The notes: generated by a model from the sequence alone, not told the origin. Positions 14,321 through 22,162 are shown, counted from the first letter of the stretch. The stretch: 22,162 bases of DNA from Solirubrobacteraceae bacterium (GCA_025935735.1 JAICUS010000023.1:1-22162), one strand, 5' to 3'. Numbers and translations are program-made.

Positions 14321-15550
14321 TCAGCCGCTGGCGGCCGCGACGGCCGGGGGCGCGACGGCGTCGCGGGTGGCGAGCCGGCCCTGCCAGCGCGGCTTGGCCA
14401 GCACGAGCTGGACGTCGCCGATGCGCCGCTCGGCGAACCCCGCCTCGCAGAAGCAGAGGTAGAGCCGCCACAGGCGCTGGAAGCGCTCGTCATAGCCGAG
14501 CTGCGCGAGCCGGTCGCCGGCCGCCTCGACGTTGGCCCGCCAATGGCGCAGCGTCTCGGGATAGTGGGCGGTGATGTCCTCGAGGTCGACGACCCGCAGG
14601 TCGCCGTGGCGGGACACGGAACGGGCGAGGACCTCAACCGACGGCAGGCAGCCGTGGGGGAAGATCAGCGTCTTCATGAACGACCGCGTGGCCTTCTCGG
14701 CCTCGTAGAGCCGGTCGTCGATGGTGATCGCCTGCAGCGCCATCGCCCCCTCCGGGCGCAGCAGCGAGGCGCAGCGGCCGAAGAACGTGCCGAAGTCCTT
14801 CCAGCCGACCGCCTCGATCATCTCGATCGACACGAGCTTGTCGTAGGCGCCGGTGAGCTCGCGGTAGTCCTGCAGCAGGATCGACACCCGGTCCGACAGG
14901 CCGGCGTCCCGCACGCGCTCCAGCGCCAGGGCCCGCTGCTCGCGCGACAGCGTCGTGGTCGTGACATGGCAGCCGCGGGTCGCCGCCGCGTGGATGGCGA
15001 ACCCGCCCCAGCCGGTGCCGATCTCCACCACGTCGTCGCCCGGGCCGAGGTCGAGCTTGTCACAGATGCGGTCGAGCTTGGCCCGCGACGCCTCCTCGAG
15101 GGTCATGTCGCGCCGGGCGAACAGCGCCGCCGAGTACATCATCGTCGGGTCGAGCATCAGCTCGAACAGGTCGTTGCCCAGGTCGTAGTGGGCGGCGATG
15201 TCGCGCCGGCTGCGCGCCGGCGTGTTGCGCTCCACCAGCCCCCGGGCGCGCTGCCAGGGCGCCAGCAGCGGGGCGAGCCGGCGCCGCAGCCGGTCCAGCC
15301 CGCCGAGGTTGCGCGCGGCCACGCGGATCACCGCCGTCAGGTCCGGCGAGTCCCACTCCCCGGCGGCATACGCCTCGGCCAGCCCGCGCGAGCCGCGCAG
15401 CGCCGCGGTCCAGGCCCGCGGCGAGCGGACCACGACCGTGGCCTGCGGCGTCCCGGAGCCGAACACGTGCCGGCGGCCGCCCTCGCAGACCGTCAACCGG
15501 CCCGAGTGGATGCGGGCGAGCAGGGCGAGGACGGCGCGACGGGCGCTCAC
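14321..15550 (-). CDS. Cyclopropane-fatty-acyl-phospholipid synthase family methyltransferase
   Basis: A 409-residue SAM-dependent enzyme acting on unsaturated acyl chains of phospholipids. Landmarks: HYDLGNDLFELMLDPTMMYS (121-140), the SAM motif VVEIGTGWGGFAIHAA (174-189), TTLSREQ (199-205), DYRELTGAYDKLVSIEMIEAVG (228-249) and IFPHGCLPS (296-304). Compared from memory with E. coli CFA synthase, the Cys that follows YS (bicarbonate site) is Ala141 and the active-site His of the LHTIG segment is replaced in LQAIT. This suggests that it may transfer a methyl group with a different outcome from cyclopropane formation. The GTG at 15550 overlaps the DUF1365 stop (GTGA). An open frame continues upstream but is antisense-like within DUF1365. 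Confidence 0.92.
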   Translation of the reverse strand: MSARRAVLALLARIHSGRLTVCEGGRRHVFGSGTPQATVVVRSPRAWTAALRGSRGLAEAYAAGEWDSPDLTAVIRVAARNLGGLDRLRRRLAPLLAPWQRARGLVERNTPARSRRDIAAHYDLGNDLFELMLDPTMMYSAALFARRDMTLEEASRAKLDRICDKLDLGPGDDVVEIGTGWGGFAIHAAATRGCHVTTTTLSREQRALALERVRDAGLSDRVSILLQDYRELTGAYDKLVSIEMIEAVGWKDFGTFFGRCASLLRPEGAMALQAITIDDRLYEAEKATRSFMKTLIFPHGCLPSVEVLARSVSRHGDLRVVDLEDITAHYPETLRHWRANVEAAGDRLAQLGYDERFQRLWRLYLCFCEAGFAERRIGDVQLVLAKPRWQGRLATRDAVAPPAVAAASG

Positions 15551-16209
15551 GTGACCTCCGGATGCGGATGCACCCGCATGCCCTTGGCCTTCAACACCAG
15601 CGCGTGGGCATAGATCAACGCCAGCGTGCGCAGCGACGCGCCGAGCAGCGGGCCCCGCGCGAACGGGCGCCGCCGCAGGCCGAGCGTGGCGTCGAACGCC
15701 AGCCGGCCGCCGCGCCGGCTCTCCACGTGCACGGACAGCGTCTCGCCGGGCACGGCGGCCCGCACCGTGTACTCGTGGTCCATGCCCATGAACGGGGAGA
15801 CGTGCAGCACTTTCTCCATCCTCCCCGCGCCGGCCGGAAGCACGTACGCGTGACGCTCGCCCCACGGCGTGTTCGTCACTTCAGCGACGACGTGACGCAG
15901 CCGTTCCTCGCGGTCGAAGCAGTAATAGAGCGAGATCGGGTTGAAGCAGTGGCCCAGCGAGCGCAGCGCGGCCAGCAGCCGCACCGGCCCGTCGACGCGC
16001 TCGCCGGTGCGCGCGAGCACGAGCGCGCGCACCGCGGCGTCCAGCGGGACCGCGGGGTCGCCGAGGTAGTCGCCGCGCTCGAAGCACACGAGCCGCCCGC
16101 CGCGCGGCGGATCGGCGACGTCGAAGTAGGCCAGCGCGATCCGGTGGCGGAACGCGTGCGCGCGCCCGGCGAAGCGGCGGTGGCGGATCGTCCCCGCGTA
16201 GACGTTCAC
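15547..16209 (-). CDS. DUF1365 domain protein
   Basis: A 220-residue protein matching DUF1365 over its whole length: the N-terminal YAGTIRHRRFAGRAHAFRH motif, LGHCFNPISLYYCFD (105-119), NTPWGERHAYVLP and EKVLHVSPFMGMDHEY (132-147). The family has no proven catalytic activity but is regularly found between an FAD oxidoreductase gene and a CFA-type methyltransferase gene, as here, and so is thought to take part in lipid modification. The GTG start at 16209 overlaps the stop of the FAD gene by 4 bp. No signal peptide or clear membrane helix, except a weakly hydrophobic stretch near the C-terminus. Confidence 0.94.
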   Translation of the reverse strand: MNVYAGTIRHRRFAGRAHAFRHRIALAYFDVADPPRGGRLVCFERGDYLGDPAVPLDAAVRALVLARTGERVDGPVRLLAALRSLGHCFNPISLYYCFDREERLRHVVAEVTNTPWGERHAYVLPAGAGRMEKVLHVSPFMGMDHEYTVRAAVPGETLSVHVESRRGGRLAFDATLGLRRRPFARGPLLGASLRTLALIYAHALVLKAKGMRVHPHPEVT

Positions 16210-17450
16210 AGCGCCAGCCCGAAGCGCCGCGCCACCCGCTGCGCGCTCACCACGCCGTCCTCGTGGAAGCCGTAGCCCCAGTAGGCGCCGCAGAAGTGCG
16301 TCCGGTCACCGCCGCTGATCTCGTGCACGCGCGCCTGCGCCCGCGCGCCCGCCGTCGTGTAGATCGGGTGCGAGTACCGGAACGTCCGCAGAATCTGCCG
16401 CGGGTCGATCGCCTCGGTGCGGTTCAGCGTCACGCACAGCTCGCGCTCGGCGCGCAGGGCCTGCAGGCGGTTCATGTGGTAGGTGACGGTGGTCATGCCG
16501 GACGGCTCGGGCAGCAGGTGGTAGTTCCAGCTCGCCCAGGCCCGGCGCCGGCGCGGCAGCAGCCGCGCGTCGGTGTGCAGGACGGCCTCGTTGGCCTGGT
16601 AGGGGATCGCGCCCAGGATCTCGTGCTCGCGGTCGGTCGCGTCGGTGAGCATCCGCAGCGCCTGGTCGGAGTGCACGGCGAGCACGACGTGGTCGAAACG
16701 CTCCGGCTCGCCCCCGCGCGGCGTGACGGACACGCCGTCCGGGTCGCGTGCGATCGCCCCCACCGGCGTCGCGAGCCGCAGCCGCTCGCGCCACGGCCGC
16801 ACGACCGCGTCCACGTAGCTGCGCGAGCCGCCTACGACCGTCTGCCAGACGGGCCGGCCGCGGAAGCCGAGCATCCCGTGGTTGTCGAAGAACTCGACCA
16901 GGAAGCGCGCGGGAAAGGTCCACATCTGCCCCGGGTCCGCCGACCACACGGCGGACGCCTGCGGGACGATCAGCCGCTCGACGAACGGCCGCGAGAAGCG
17001 CAGCTCGTCCAGCCAGTGGCCGAGCGACGGCCCTTCGCCGCCGGCGCGCCGCAGCAGCGCCCGGGCCTCGCGGTTGAAACGCACGAGGTCGGCCACCATG
17101 CGGTGGAACCACGGCGTGACGAGGTGCGCGCGCCTGGCGAACAGCCCGTTCGCGGACGAGCCGTTGTACTCGAAGTCGCGGCCGTCGGACACGCCGAAGC
17201 TCATGTCCGAGGGCTGTGAGGGCACACGCAGGGACGCGAGGAGGCGCTGGAAGTTGGGATAGTTGCGGTCGTTGAAGACGATGAAGCCGGTGTCGACGTG
17301 ATGTGTCTCGTACTCGGTGTCGACGCGGACCGTGTTGGCGTGGCCGCCCGGTCGCCCGTCCGCCTCGAACACGGTGATCTCGTGCTCGCGGGCGAGCAGG
17401 TGGGCGGCGGCAAGGCCCGATATCCCGGCTCCGACGATCGCGATGCGCAT
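16206..17450 (-). CDS. FAD-dependent oxidoreductase, amine oxidase/desaturase-like
   Basis: A 414-residue flavoprotein. The FAD-binding Rossmann motif is VGAGISGLAAAHLL (6-19), followed by VFEADGRPGGHANTV (28-42) with the ribose-binding Glu and the second Gly-rich part. HHVDTGFIVFNDRNYPNF is typical of the DUF1365-linked group. The C-terminus has FCGAYWGYGFHEDGV, the FAD-closing motif. Members resemble carotenoid desaturases and amine oxidases; in proteobacteria relatives in a similar gene set have been linked to acyl-chain desaturation for furan fatty acids. The start ATG 17450 has AAGGA about 7 nt upstream. It is the first gene of the operon, divergent from the WS/DGAT gene over 41 bp. Confidence 0.93.
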   Translation of the reverse strand: MRIAIVGAGISGLAAAHLLAREHEITVFEADGRPGGHANTVRVDTEYETHHVDTGFIVFNDRNYPNFQRLLASLRVPSQPSDMSFGVSDGRDFEYNGSSANGLFARRAHLVTPWFHRMVADLVRFNREARALLRRAGGEGPSLGHWLDELRFSRPFVERLIVPQASAVWSADPGQMWTFPARFLVEFFDNHGMLGFRGRPVWQTVVGGSRSYVDAVVRPWRERLRLATPVGAIARDPDGVSVTPRGGEPERFDHVVLAVHSDQALRMLTDATDREHEILGAIPYQANEAVLHTDARLLPRRRRAWASWNYHLLPEPSGMTTVTYHMNRLQALRAERELCVTLNRTEAIDPRQILRTFRYSHPIYTTAGARAQARVHEISGGDRTHFCGAYWGYGFHEDGVVSAQRVARRFGLAL

Positions 17451-17491
17451 CGTCTGTTCCTTCGCGCGAGCCGGCCTCGGCGGATCACCGC

Positions 17492-19027
17492 ATGCGTCAG
17501 CTGACCAGCCTCGACGCCCAGTTTTTGGCCGTGGAGTCGGCCCGCGTGTACGGCCACGTGGCGTTCCTCGGGGTCTACGACCCGGCGACCGCGCCCGGCG
17601 GGCGGCTCGATATGGAGGCGGTCAAGCGGCTGCTGTCGGAGCGGCTGCACCTGCTGCCGCCGCTGACGTGGCGGCTCGTGCCGGTGCCGCTCGGGCTCGA
17701 CCTGCCCTACTGGGCCGAGGACCCCGACTTCGACCTGGACTTCCACATCCGCGAGACGGCGCTGCCGCCGCCCGGCGACGACCGCGTGCTGGCCGAGACG
17801 GCGGCGCGCGTCTTCGGCCGCCCGCTGGACCGCGGCCGGCCGCTGTGGGAGCTCTACGTGATCCACGGCCTGCAACGAGACCCCACGGGGGCCCACCCGA
17901 CCGGCGACGTGTCTCGGAGTCACCCGCCGGGAACGCCCGCCGGTCGGGCACCCCTGGGCCGGGTGGCGATCCTGACCAAGATCCACCACTCGGTGGTGGA
18001 CGGGATCAGCGGCAACGAGATCATGGCCGCGCTGCTCGACCCCGAGCCGACCGGCCGGGTGGTCGATCCGCCGCCGGCGTCGCCGCCCACGCCGCCGGCC
18101 GTCCCCGGCGACGGGGAGATGCTGCTGCGCGGCCTGCGCGGGATCCCGCGCCAGCCCTGGCGAGCGCTGCGCGGGCTGCCCACCACCGCGCCCGCGCTGC
18201 CCGACCTGCCGGGCGCGACCGCGCTGCCCGGCGTGCCGACGCTCGGCCGGGTCCTCTCCCGCGCCCGCCGGGCGCTCGGCTCCGAGGAGAGCAGCGGCGT
18301 GCTCGAGGTGACCACCGCCCGACCGCCGCGCACGCCGTTCAACGGCCCGGTGTCGGCCCACCGCCGGCTGGCCTTCGGCTCGCTGTCGCTGGACGCCGTG
18401 CGCCAGGTGCGGCGGGAGTTCGGCACGACGGTCAACGACGTCGTGGTGACGATCTGCGCCGGGTCGGTGCGCGAGTGGCTGCTGGAGCGCGACGCGCTGC
18501 CGGAGGAGCCGCTCGTCGCGATGATCCCGATGTCGGTCCGCCGCCGCGACGAGCGCGGCACCTGGGGCAACCGGATCTCGATGATGATCGTCCCGATCCC
18601 GACCAACGAGCCCGACCCGCGCCGGCGCCTGGAGCGCACGCACGAGCTGCTGCGCAGCGCCAAGGAGCGCCACAGCGCGCTGCCGGCCTCGCTGCTGACC
18701 GACGCCACCGCGTTCATCCCGCCCGCCGTGGCCGCGCTGGCCGCCCGCAACACCGTCGACATCCTCAGCCGCACCCGCCCGCCGCTGAACCTGGTGATCT
18801 CCAACGTCCCCGGCCCGCGGTCCTCGCTCTACTGCGCGGGCGCGGAGCTGCTGGCCAACTTCCCGGTGTCGGTGATCGTCGACGGCGTCGGCCTGAACAT
18901 CACCGTGGTCAGCTACAAGAACCGCGTCGACTTCGGGATCGTCGGCGACCGCGAGCTGATCGACGACGCCTGGGCGTTCTTGGAGGGCGCCCGGCACGCG
19001 CTGCGCGAGCTCGAGGCGATTCGTTGA
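17492..19027 (+). CDS. Wax ester synthase/diacylglycerol acyltransferase (WS/DGAT)
   Basis: A 511-residue bifunctional-type acyltransferase making wax esters or triacylglycerol from acyl-CoA. Landmarks: N-terminal LTSLDAQFLAVES, PLWELYVIHGL (117-127), catalytic HHSVVDG (165-171), TVNDVVVTICAG, MIPMSVRRRDERGTWGNR and LVISNVPGPRSSLY. It is longer than the usual 450-480 residues. Between HGL and GRVAILTKIHH, where relatives have only a few residues, it has some 28 extra residues (128-155) rich in Pro, Gly, Arg and Ser, encoded by DNA with an 11-bp inverted repeat. A second Pro-rich linker follows at about residues 188-205. The start ATG 17492 gives the expected N-terminus; only a weak GGCGGA precedes it. 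The stretch 19028-19339 follows with no gene. Confidence 0.94.
   Translation: MRQLTSLDAQFLAVESARVYGHVAFLGVYDPATAPGGRLDMEAVKRLLSERLHLLPPLTWRLVPVPLGLDLPYWAEDPDFDLDFHIRETALPPPGDDRVLAETAARVFGRPLDRGRPLWELYVIHGLQRDPTGAHPTGDVSRSHPPGTPAGRAPLGRVAILTKIHHSVVDGISGNEIMAALLDPEPTGRVVDPPPASPPTPPAVPGDGEMLLRGLRGIPRQPWRALRGLPTTAPALPDLPGATALPGVPTLGRVLSRARRALGSEESSGVLEVTTARPPRTPFNGPVSAHRRLAFGSLSLDAVRQVRREFGTTVNDVVVTICAGSVREWLLERDALPEEPLVAMIPMSVRRRDERGTWGNRISMMIVPIPTNEPDPRRRLERTHELLRSAKERHSALPASLLTDATAFIPPAVAALAARNTVDILSRTRPPLNLVISNVPGPRSSLYCAGAELLANFPVSVIVDGVGLNITVVSYKNRVDFGIVGDRELIDDAWAFLEGARHALRELEAIR
17896..17948. repeat. Inverted repeat inside the WS/DGAT gene, core of an in-frame insert
   Basis: CCCGACCGGCG (17896-17906) and CGCCGGTCGGG (17938-17948) are perfect 11-bp inverted arms around 31 bp. 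They lie within the about 84 bp that encode the extra residues 128-155 of the acyltransferase. Such a structure resembles small palindromic elements that insert in frame into coding sequence; chance in GC-rich DNA is the alternative. Confidence 0.55.
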
Positions 19028-19043
19028 AGCGACGTGCCGGGGC

Positions 19044-19278
19044 CGGCGAACTGCGGCTGGGTAAGGGAGCAAGAGCCTTGGCCGCCGTGCTTGGACGATC
19101 GTTTTCCGAGACCGATCGCGCGCGTGGGGCTCCTTTGTCTCCGGATGGGCGACAAAGGAGCCCCACGTGTTTCCGGTGTGTCGCATTCCCGGTCGATCCT
19201 GATCGTTTCGGCAGCCAGGGCGATCGTTCTTGGCCGGACAGCGGGCTGACCACTCCCCTACCCAGCCGCAGTTCGCCG
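19044..19278. mobile_element. MITE-like 235-bp element with 26-bp terminal inverted repeats
   Basis: The ends 19044-19069 and 19253-19278 are inverted copies of each other over 26 bp with one mismatch (A at 19064 against the complement of C). Each starts at the outside with CGGCGAACTGCGGCTGGGTA. Between them is a perfect 17-bp hairpin and three copies of a GATCGTT core (19097, 19201 and 19222). No protein is encoded, and no target-site duplication is obvious at the edges. It fills most of the 312-bp gene-free stretch 19028-19339 between the WS/DGAT and amidase genes. No transposase in the window has matching ends. I see nothing else in that stretch beyond the amidase ribosome binding site. 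Confidence 0.7.
19123..19167. terminator. Strong hairpin, 17-bp stem, inside the MITE-like element
   Basis: CGTGGGGCTCCTTTGTC (19123-19139) pairs perfectly with 19151-19167 across an 11-nt loop (19140-19150). It begins 96 nt after the WS/DGAT stop. No U-run follows on the plus strand (TGTTTCC), so it is a poor intrinsic terminator by the standard rule, yet it could still stop or stabilise the acyltransferase mRNA end. Confidence 0.5.
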
Positions 19279-19339
19279 ATCCCGCCGCCGCGACCGCGGA
19301 TGCGCGATCCTTGGGGCGGTCGAACGCCGAGGAGGAGCC

Positions 19340-20890
19340 ATGCCCATCCAGCCCCCGTCGCGCCACCAGCTCGAGTGGATCGCGGAGTCGTTCCACATGA
19401 CGCTGACCGAGGAGGAGCTCGACGTGTTCACCGCTGCCGCGGGCCCCGCGCTCGCCGGGCTGCACCGGCTGGACGAGCTCCCGGACGAGCATCTGCCGGT
19501 CAGATACCCGCGGGCCGACCCGGGGCACCGGCCGGTGGGCGAGGAGAACCCGTCCAACGGCTGGGCGTGGAAGTGCTCGATCCCCGGTGCCGCGGACGGG
19601 CCGCTGGCGGGGAAGACCGTGGGCGTCAAGGACAACGTGTGCGTGGCCGGCGTGCCGATGCTCAACGGCTCGCCGATCATGGAGGGCTACGTCCCGCGCG
19701 AGGACGCGACCGTGGTCACCCGGCTGCTGGACGCCGGCGCGGAGATCGTGGGCAAGACCGCGGTGCCGGCGTTCTGCTTCGACGGCGGCGGGCTCACGGG
19801 CTATCCCGACCCGCAGCCGGTCAACCCGCACGACCCGGCGTACCTGTGCGGCAGCTCGTCCAACGGCAGCGCGGTCGTGGTGGTCGAGGGCCAGTGCGAC
19901 ATGGCGCTGGGCGGCGACCAGGGCGGCTCGATCCGCATGCCGGCGTCGTGGAGCGGCTGCTGCGGCCACAAGCCGACGCACGGCCTGGTCCCCTACACCG
20001 GCATCTTCCCCATCGAGCTGACCCTCGACCACGTCGGTCCGATGGCCCGCACGGTCTCCGACTGCGCGCTGATGCTGGACGCGATCGCCGGCACGGACGG
20101 CCTGGACCCGCGGCAGATCGACGTGAAGACGCAGCCCTACCTCCAGGGCCTCGACCTGGGCGCGGACGGCCTGCGGATCGGCGTGCTGGCCGAGGGCTTC
20201 GGCATCCCGGACGCCTCCGAGCCCGACGTCGACGCCGCGGTCCGCGCGGCCGCCGAGGAGCTCGCCGCGGCGGGCGCCGAGGTCGAGGAAGTCTCGATCC
20301 CCATGCACCGCGACGGGCTGGCGATCTGGAACGCCATCGCCACCGAGGGCGCGACCGACCTGATGGTCCGCGGCGACGCGTTCGGCACCAACCACAAGGG
20401 CCACTACACGACCGACCTGGTCGACTTCTACGGCCGCGCCCGCCGCGCCCGGGGCAGCGACTACTCGCCCACGGTCAAGCTCACGGTGCTGCTCGGCGCC
20501 TACCTGTCCGAGGACTACAACCACCACTACTACGCCAAGGCGCAGAACCTCGGGCGGCGGCTGAAGGCCCGCTACGCCGAGGCGTTGGAGCGCTACGACG
20601 TGCTGCTGCTGCCCACGACCGCGATGAAGGCGCGGCCGATCCCCGTCGACGGCGGCATCCCGGAGATCCTGGCCGCCGCGCTGGGCAACCTGCACAACAC
20701 GGCGGCGTTCGACGTCACCGGCAACCCGGCGCTGAGCGTGCCCTGCGGGATGTCGGACGGGCTGCCGGTGGGGATGATGCTGGTCGGCCGGCACTTCGAC
20801 GACGCGACGGTGCTGCGCGCCGGCCACGCGTATGTCAGCCGGACCGCAGCGCCTCCCACACGCGCAGCGGAGACATCGGCAGCTCTGTGA
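19340..20890 (+). CDS. Amidase signature family amidase
   Basis: A 516-residue hydrolase of the amidase signature family, converting an amide to acid and ammonia. The Ser-cisSer-Lys triad is visible: Lys97 in VGVKDN, the cis-Ser in GSSSNGSA (171-178) and nucleophile Ser197 in GGDQGGSIRMP. A helical N-terminal segment (9-47) precedes the catalytic core, as in bacterial aliphatic and nitrile-pathway amidases. The KPTHGLVPYTG and DHVGPMARTVSD motifs follow; a long YSPTVKLTVLLGAYLSEDYNHHYYAKAQNL region lines the substrate pocket in relatives. A strong GGAGGAG lies 2-3 nt before ATG 19340, the best ribosome binding site in the window. Its 3' end overlaps the convergent molybdenum hydroxylase gene by 56 bp. 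The substrate is unknown. Confidence 0.95.
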   Translation: MPIQPPSRHQLEWIAESFHMTLTEEELDVFTAAAGPALAGLHRLDELPDEHLPVRYPRADPGHRPVGEENPSNGWAWKCSIPGAADGPLAGKTVGVKDNVCVAGVPMLNGSPIMEGYVPREDATVVTRLLDAGAEIVGKTAVPAFCFDGGGLTGYPDPQPVNPHDPAYLCGSSSNGSAVVVVEGQCDMALGGDQGGSIRMPASWSGCCGHKPTHGLVPYTGIFPIELTLDHVGPMARTVSDCALMLDAIAGTDGLDPRQIDVKTQPYLQGLDLGADGLRIGVLAEGFGIPDASEPDVDAAVRAAAEELAAAGAEVEEVSIPMHRDGLAIWNAIATEGATDLMVRGDAFGTNHKGHYTTDLVDFYGRARRARGSDYSPTVKLTVLLGAYLSEDYNHHYYAKAQNLGRRLKARYAEALERYDVLLLPTTAMKARPIPVDGGIPEILAAALGNLHNTAAFDVTGNPALSVPCGMSDGLPVGMMLVGRHFDDATVLRAGHAYVSRTAAPPTRAAETSAAL

Positions 20891-22162
20891 GCCTCGCGCC
20901 CGTGGCCGCGGCGATCGCGTTGGCGATCGCCGGCGGCACGGCGCACACCGGCGGCTCGCCGACGCCCTTGGCGCCGAACGGGCCGTCGGGCGCGGGCACC
21001 TCGACGATCAGCGTGTCGATCGGCGGCACGAGCTCCGAGGACGGCAGCGCGTACTCGGCGAACGACCCGCCGCGCAGCTGGCCGTCCTCGTCGTAGGCCA
21101 GCTCCTCCAGCAGCGCCCAGCCCATCCCCTGGGCGGTCCCGCCCTGCATCTGACCCTCGACCAGCGCCGGGTTCAGCGCACGGCCGACGTCCTGGGCGAT
21201 GGCGTGGCCGAGCAGGGTCACCGCGCCGGTGTCGCGGTCGACGCGGACGTGCGAGAGGTGTGCCGCGGCGCCCGGCGCGCGGCTGACCTGGGCGACGCCG
21301 CCGTAGCCCTCGATCGGCTCGTGCGGGCTGCCGAACGTCAGCGTCTTCTGCGCCAGCTCGCGGATCGCCATCGCCCGGCCGGGCGCGCCCACCGGCCGCA
21401 CCTCGCCGTCGACGATCTCCAGGTCCTCGGGCGCGATCTCCAGCTCCTGCGCGGCCACGTCGAGCAGCCGCTCGCGGGCCTGCGCGGCGGCGCGCTCGAT
21501 CGCCCGCCCGAACGTGTACGTGACCTTGCTGCCGCCGGACACGCCGCCGTAGGGCGCGTTGCCGGTGTCGCCCTGGGAGACCCGCACGCGGTCCTCGGCC
21601 AGCCCGAACGTCTCGGCGGCGATCGTGGCGAACGCGTTGTCGATGCCGCTCATGTCGGCCGCGGCGGTGATCACGGTCAGCCGGCCGTCGGCGTCCAGGC
21701 GGCAGATCGCGGCCGCCGGCTCCAGGCCGCCGGGCCAGAACCCGAGCGCGACGCCGACGCCCTCGCCGGCCGGCAGCTCGCCGCGGCGCTGCCACAGCGG
21801 GTGCTCGCGCAGGCGCTCCAGGCACTCGCGGCCGCCGAAGGACTTGATCTGGAGCCCGTCGATGCCCCTGTCGCCGGCGACTTGGACGTTCTGCAGCCGC
21901 AGCTCGATCGGGTCGAGGTCCAGCTCGGCGGCGAGCCGGTCGAGCAGCGTCTCCACCGCGAACGCGGCCGGCGGCGCGCCCGGGGCGCGGTAGGCGCCGG
22001 CGCCGACCCGGTTGGTGACCACGCCGACCGCGGTGAGATCGTGCGCCGGCCAGCGGTACGGCCCGGCGGCGAGCATCGCCGAGATGCCCTCGACGCCCAT
22101 GTCGCCGATGCCTCCGTGGTCGCCCACGACGCGCCCGCGGATGGCGGTCAGCGCCCCTTCGC
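20835..22162 (-). CDS. Xanthine dehydrogenase family molybdopterin-binding subunit, 5' end cut by window
   Basis: The C-terminal 441 residues of the large molybdenum cofactor subunit of a xanthine dehydrogenase/CO dehydrogenase-type hydroxylase; the frame stays open to the right edge (reading back through EGALTAIRGRVVGDHGG). Landmarks: GAGAYRAPGAPPAAFAVE (cofactor-binding turn), LDPIELRLQN, SQGDTGNAPYGGVSGGS, GHAIAQDVGRALNPALVEGQMQGG and GPFGAKGVGEPP with the catalytic Glu. The enzyme hydroxylates a carbon next to nitrogen in an aromatic or heterocyclic substrate, or a related aldehyde, with partner FAD and 2Fe-2S subunits not seen here. GAYRAPG is closer to nicotinate/4-hydroxybenzoyl-CoA-type enzymes than to true xanthine dehydrogenase, but the substrate is uncertain. 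It is convergent with and overlaps the amidase gene. Confidence 0.93.
   Translation of the reverse strand, partial: EGALTAIRGRVVGDHGGIGDMGVEGISAMLAAGPYRWPAHDLTAVGVVTNRVGAGAYRAPGAPPAAFAVETLLDRLAAELDLDPIELRLQNVQVAGDRGIDGLQIKSFGGRECLERLREHPLWQRRGELPAGEGVGVALGFWPGGLEPAAAICRLDADGRLTVITAAADMSGIDNAFATIAAETFGLAEDRVRVSQGDTGNAPYGGVSGGSKVTYTFGRAIERAAAQARERLLDVAAQELEIAPEDLEIVDGEVRPVGAPGRAMAIRELAQKTLTFGSPHEPIEGYGGVAQVSRAPGAAAHLSHVRVDRDTGAVTLLGHAIAQDVGRALNPALVEGQMQGGTAQGMGWALLEELAYDEDGQLRGGSFAEYALPSSELVPPIDTLIVEVPAPDGPFGAKGVGEPPVCAVPPAIANAIAAATGARLTELPMSPLRVWEALRSG

Noticed and set aside
19028..19339. Short open frames in the gap after WS/DGAT as small genes
   Set aside because: Their sequence derives from the inverted ends and the hairpin, they lack ribosome binding sites, and frames on both strands are equally open.
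17201..20827. A 1208-codon minus-strand open frame across the WS/DGAT gene, the repeat element and the amidase
   Set aside because: It is opposite two well-supported genes and gives repetitive, composition-driven sequence with no family motif. Absence of stops is expected at this GC content.

Overview
The window is very GC-rich (third codon positions almost all G or C), densely packed and full of 4-bp stop/start overlaps. The gene mix (cytochrome bd, WS/DGAT acyltransferase, DUF2218, many catabolic oxidoreductases) fits a soil actinobacterium. A Thermoleophilia member (Solirubrobacter/Conexibacter type) is my best guess from style alone; no rRNA or marker gene is present to prove it. I see no tRNA, rRNA, CRISPR array or transposase gene.

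Left part (1-9347). A minus-strand operon runs hyuA > hyuB > SDR > aldehyde dehydrogenase > TetR regulator, every junction overlapping or abutting. HyuB carries a C-terminal double-CxxC extension resembling the acetone carboxylase gamma subunit. Together with the SDR this suggests a ketone-carboxylase-type pathway rather than simple hydantoin hydrolysis. Behind the TetR gene lies a small control region: four half-sites alternating in orientation at 9-bp steps, overlapping a promoter that would give a leaderless mRNA for an alpha/beta-hydrolase. Next come a short acidic protein of unknown function (plus strand) and, divergent from it, an M20 metallopeptidase cut by the window edge.

Middle (9348-13857). 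Divergent from hyuA is a plus-strand unit cydA-cydB-proline racemase family gene, all overlapping. The racemase homologue has Ser and Thr at both catalytic Cys positions. Convergent to it are a cytidylate-kinase-like gene and a DUF2218 gene.

Right part (13858-22162). A lipid-modification operon on the minus strand (FAD oxidoreductase > DUF1365 > CFA-type methyltransferase > small membrane protein) ends at a 25-bp perfect palindrome. It is divergent from a WS/DGAT acyltransferase that carries an in-frame insert built on an inverted repeat. A 312-bp gene-free stretch follows, holding a 235-bp MITE-like element with 26-bp terminal inverted repeats and a 17-bp internal hairpin. The window ends with an amidase and, convergent and overlapping, the 3' part of a molybdenum hydroxylase large subunit.

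The most noteworthy items are the HyuB-gamma fusion operon, the tandem TetR operator with leaderless promoter, the MITE-like element, and the racemase without catalytic cysteines.
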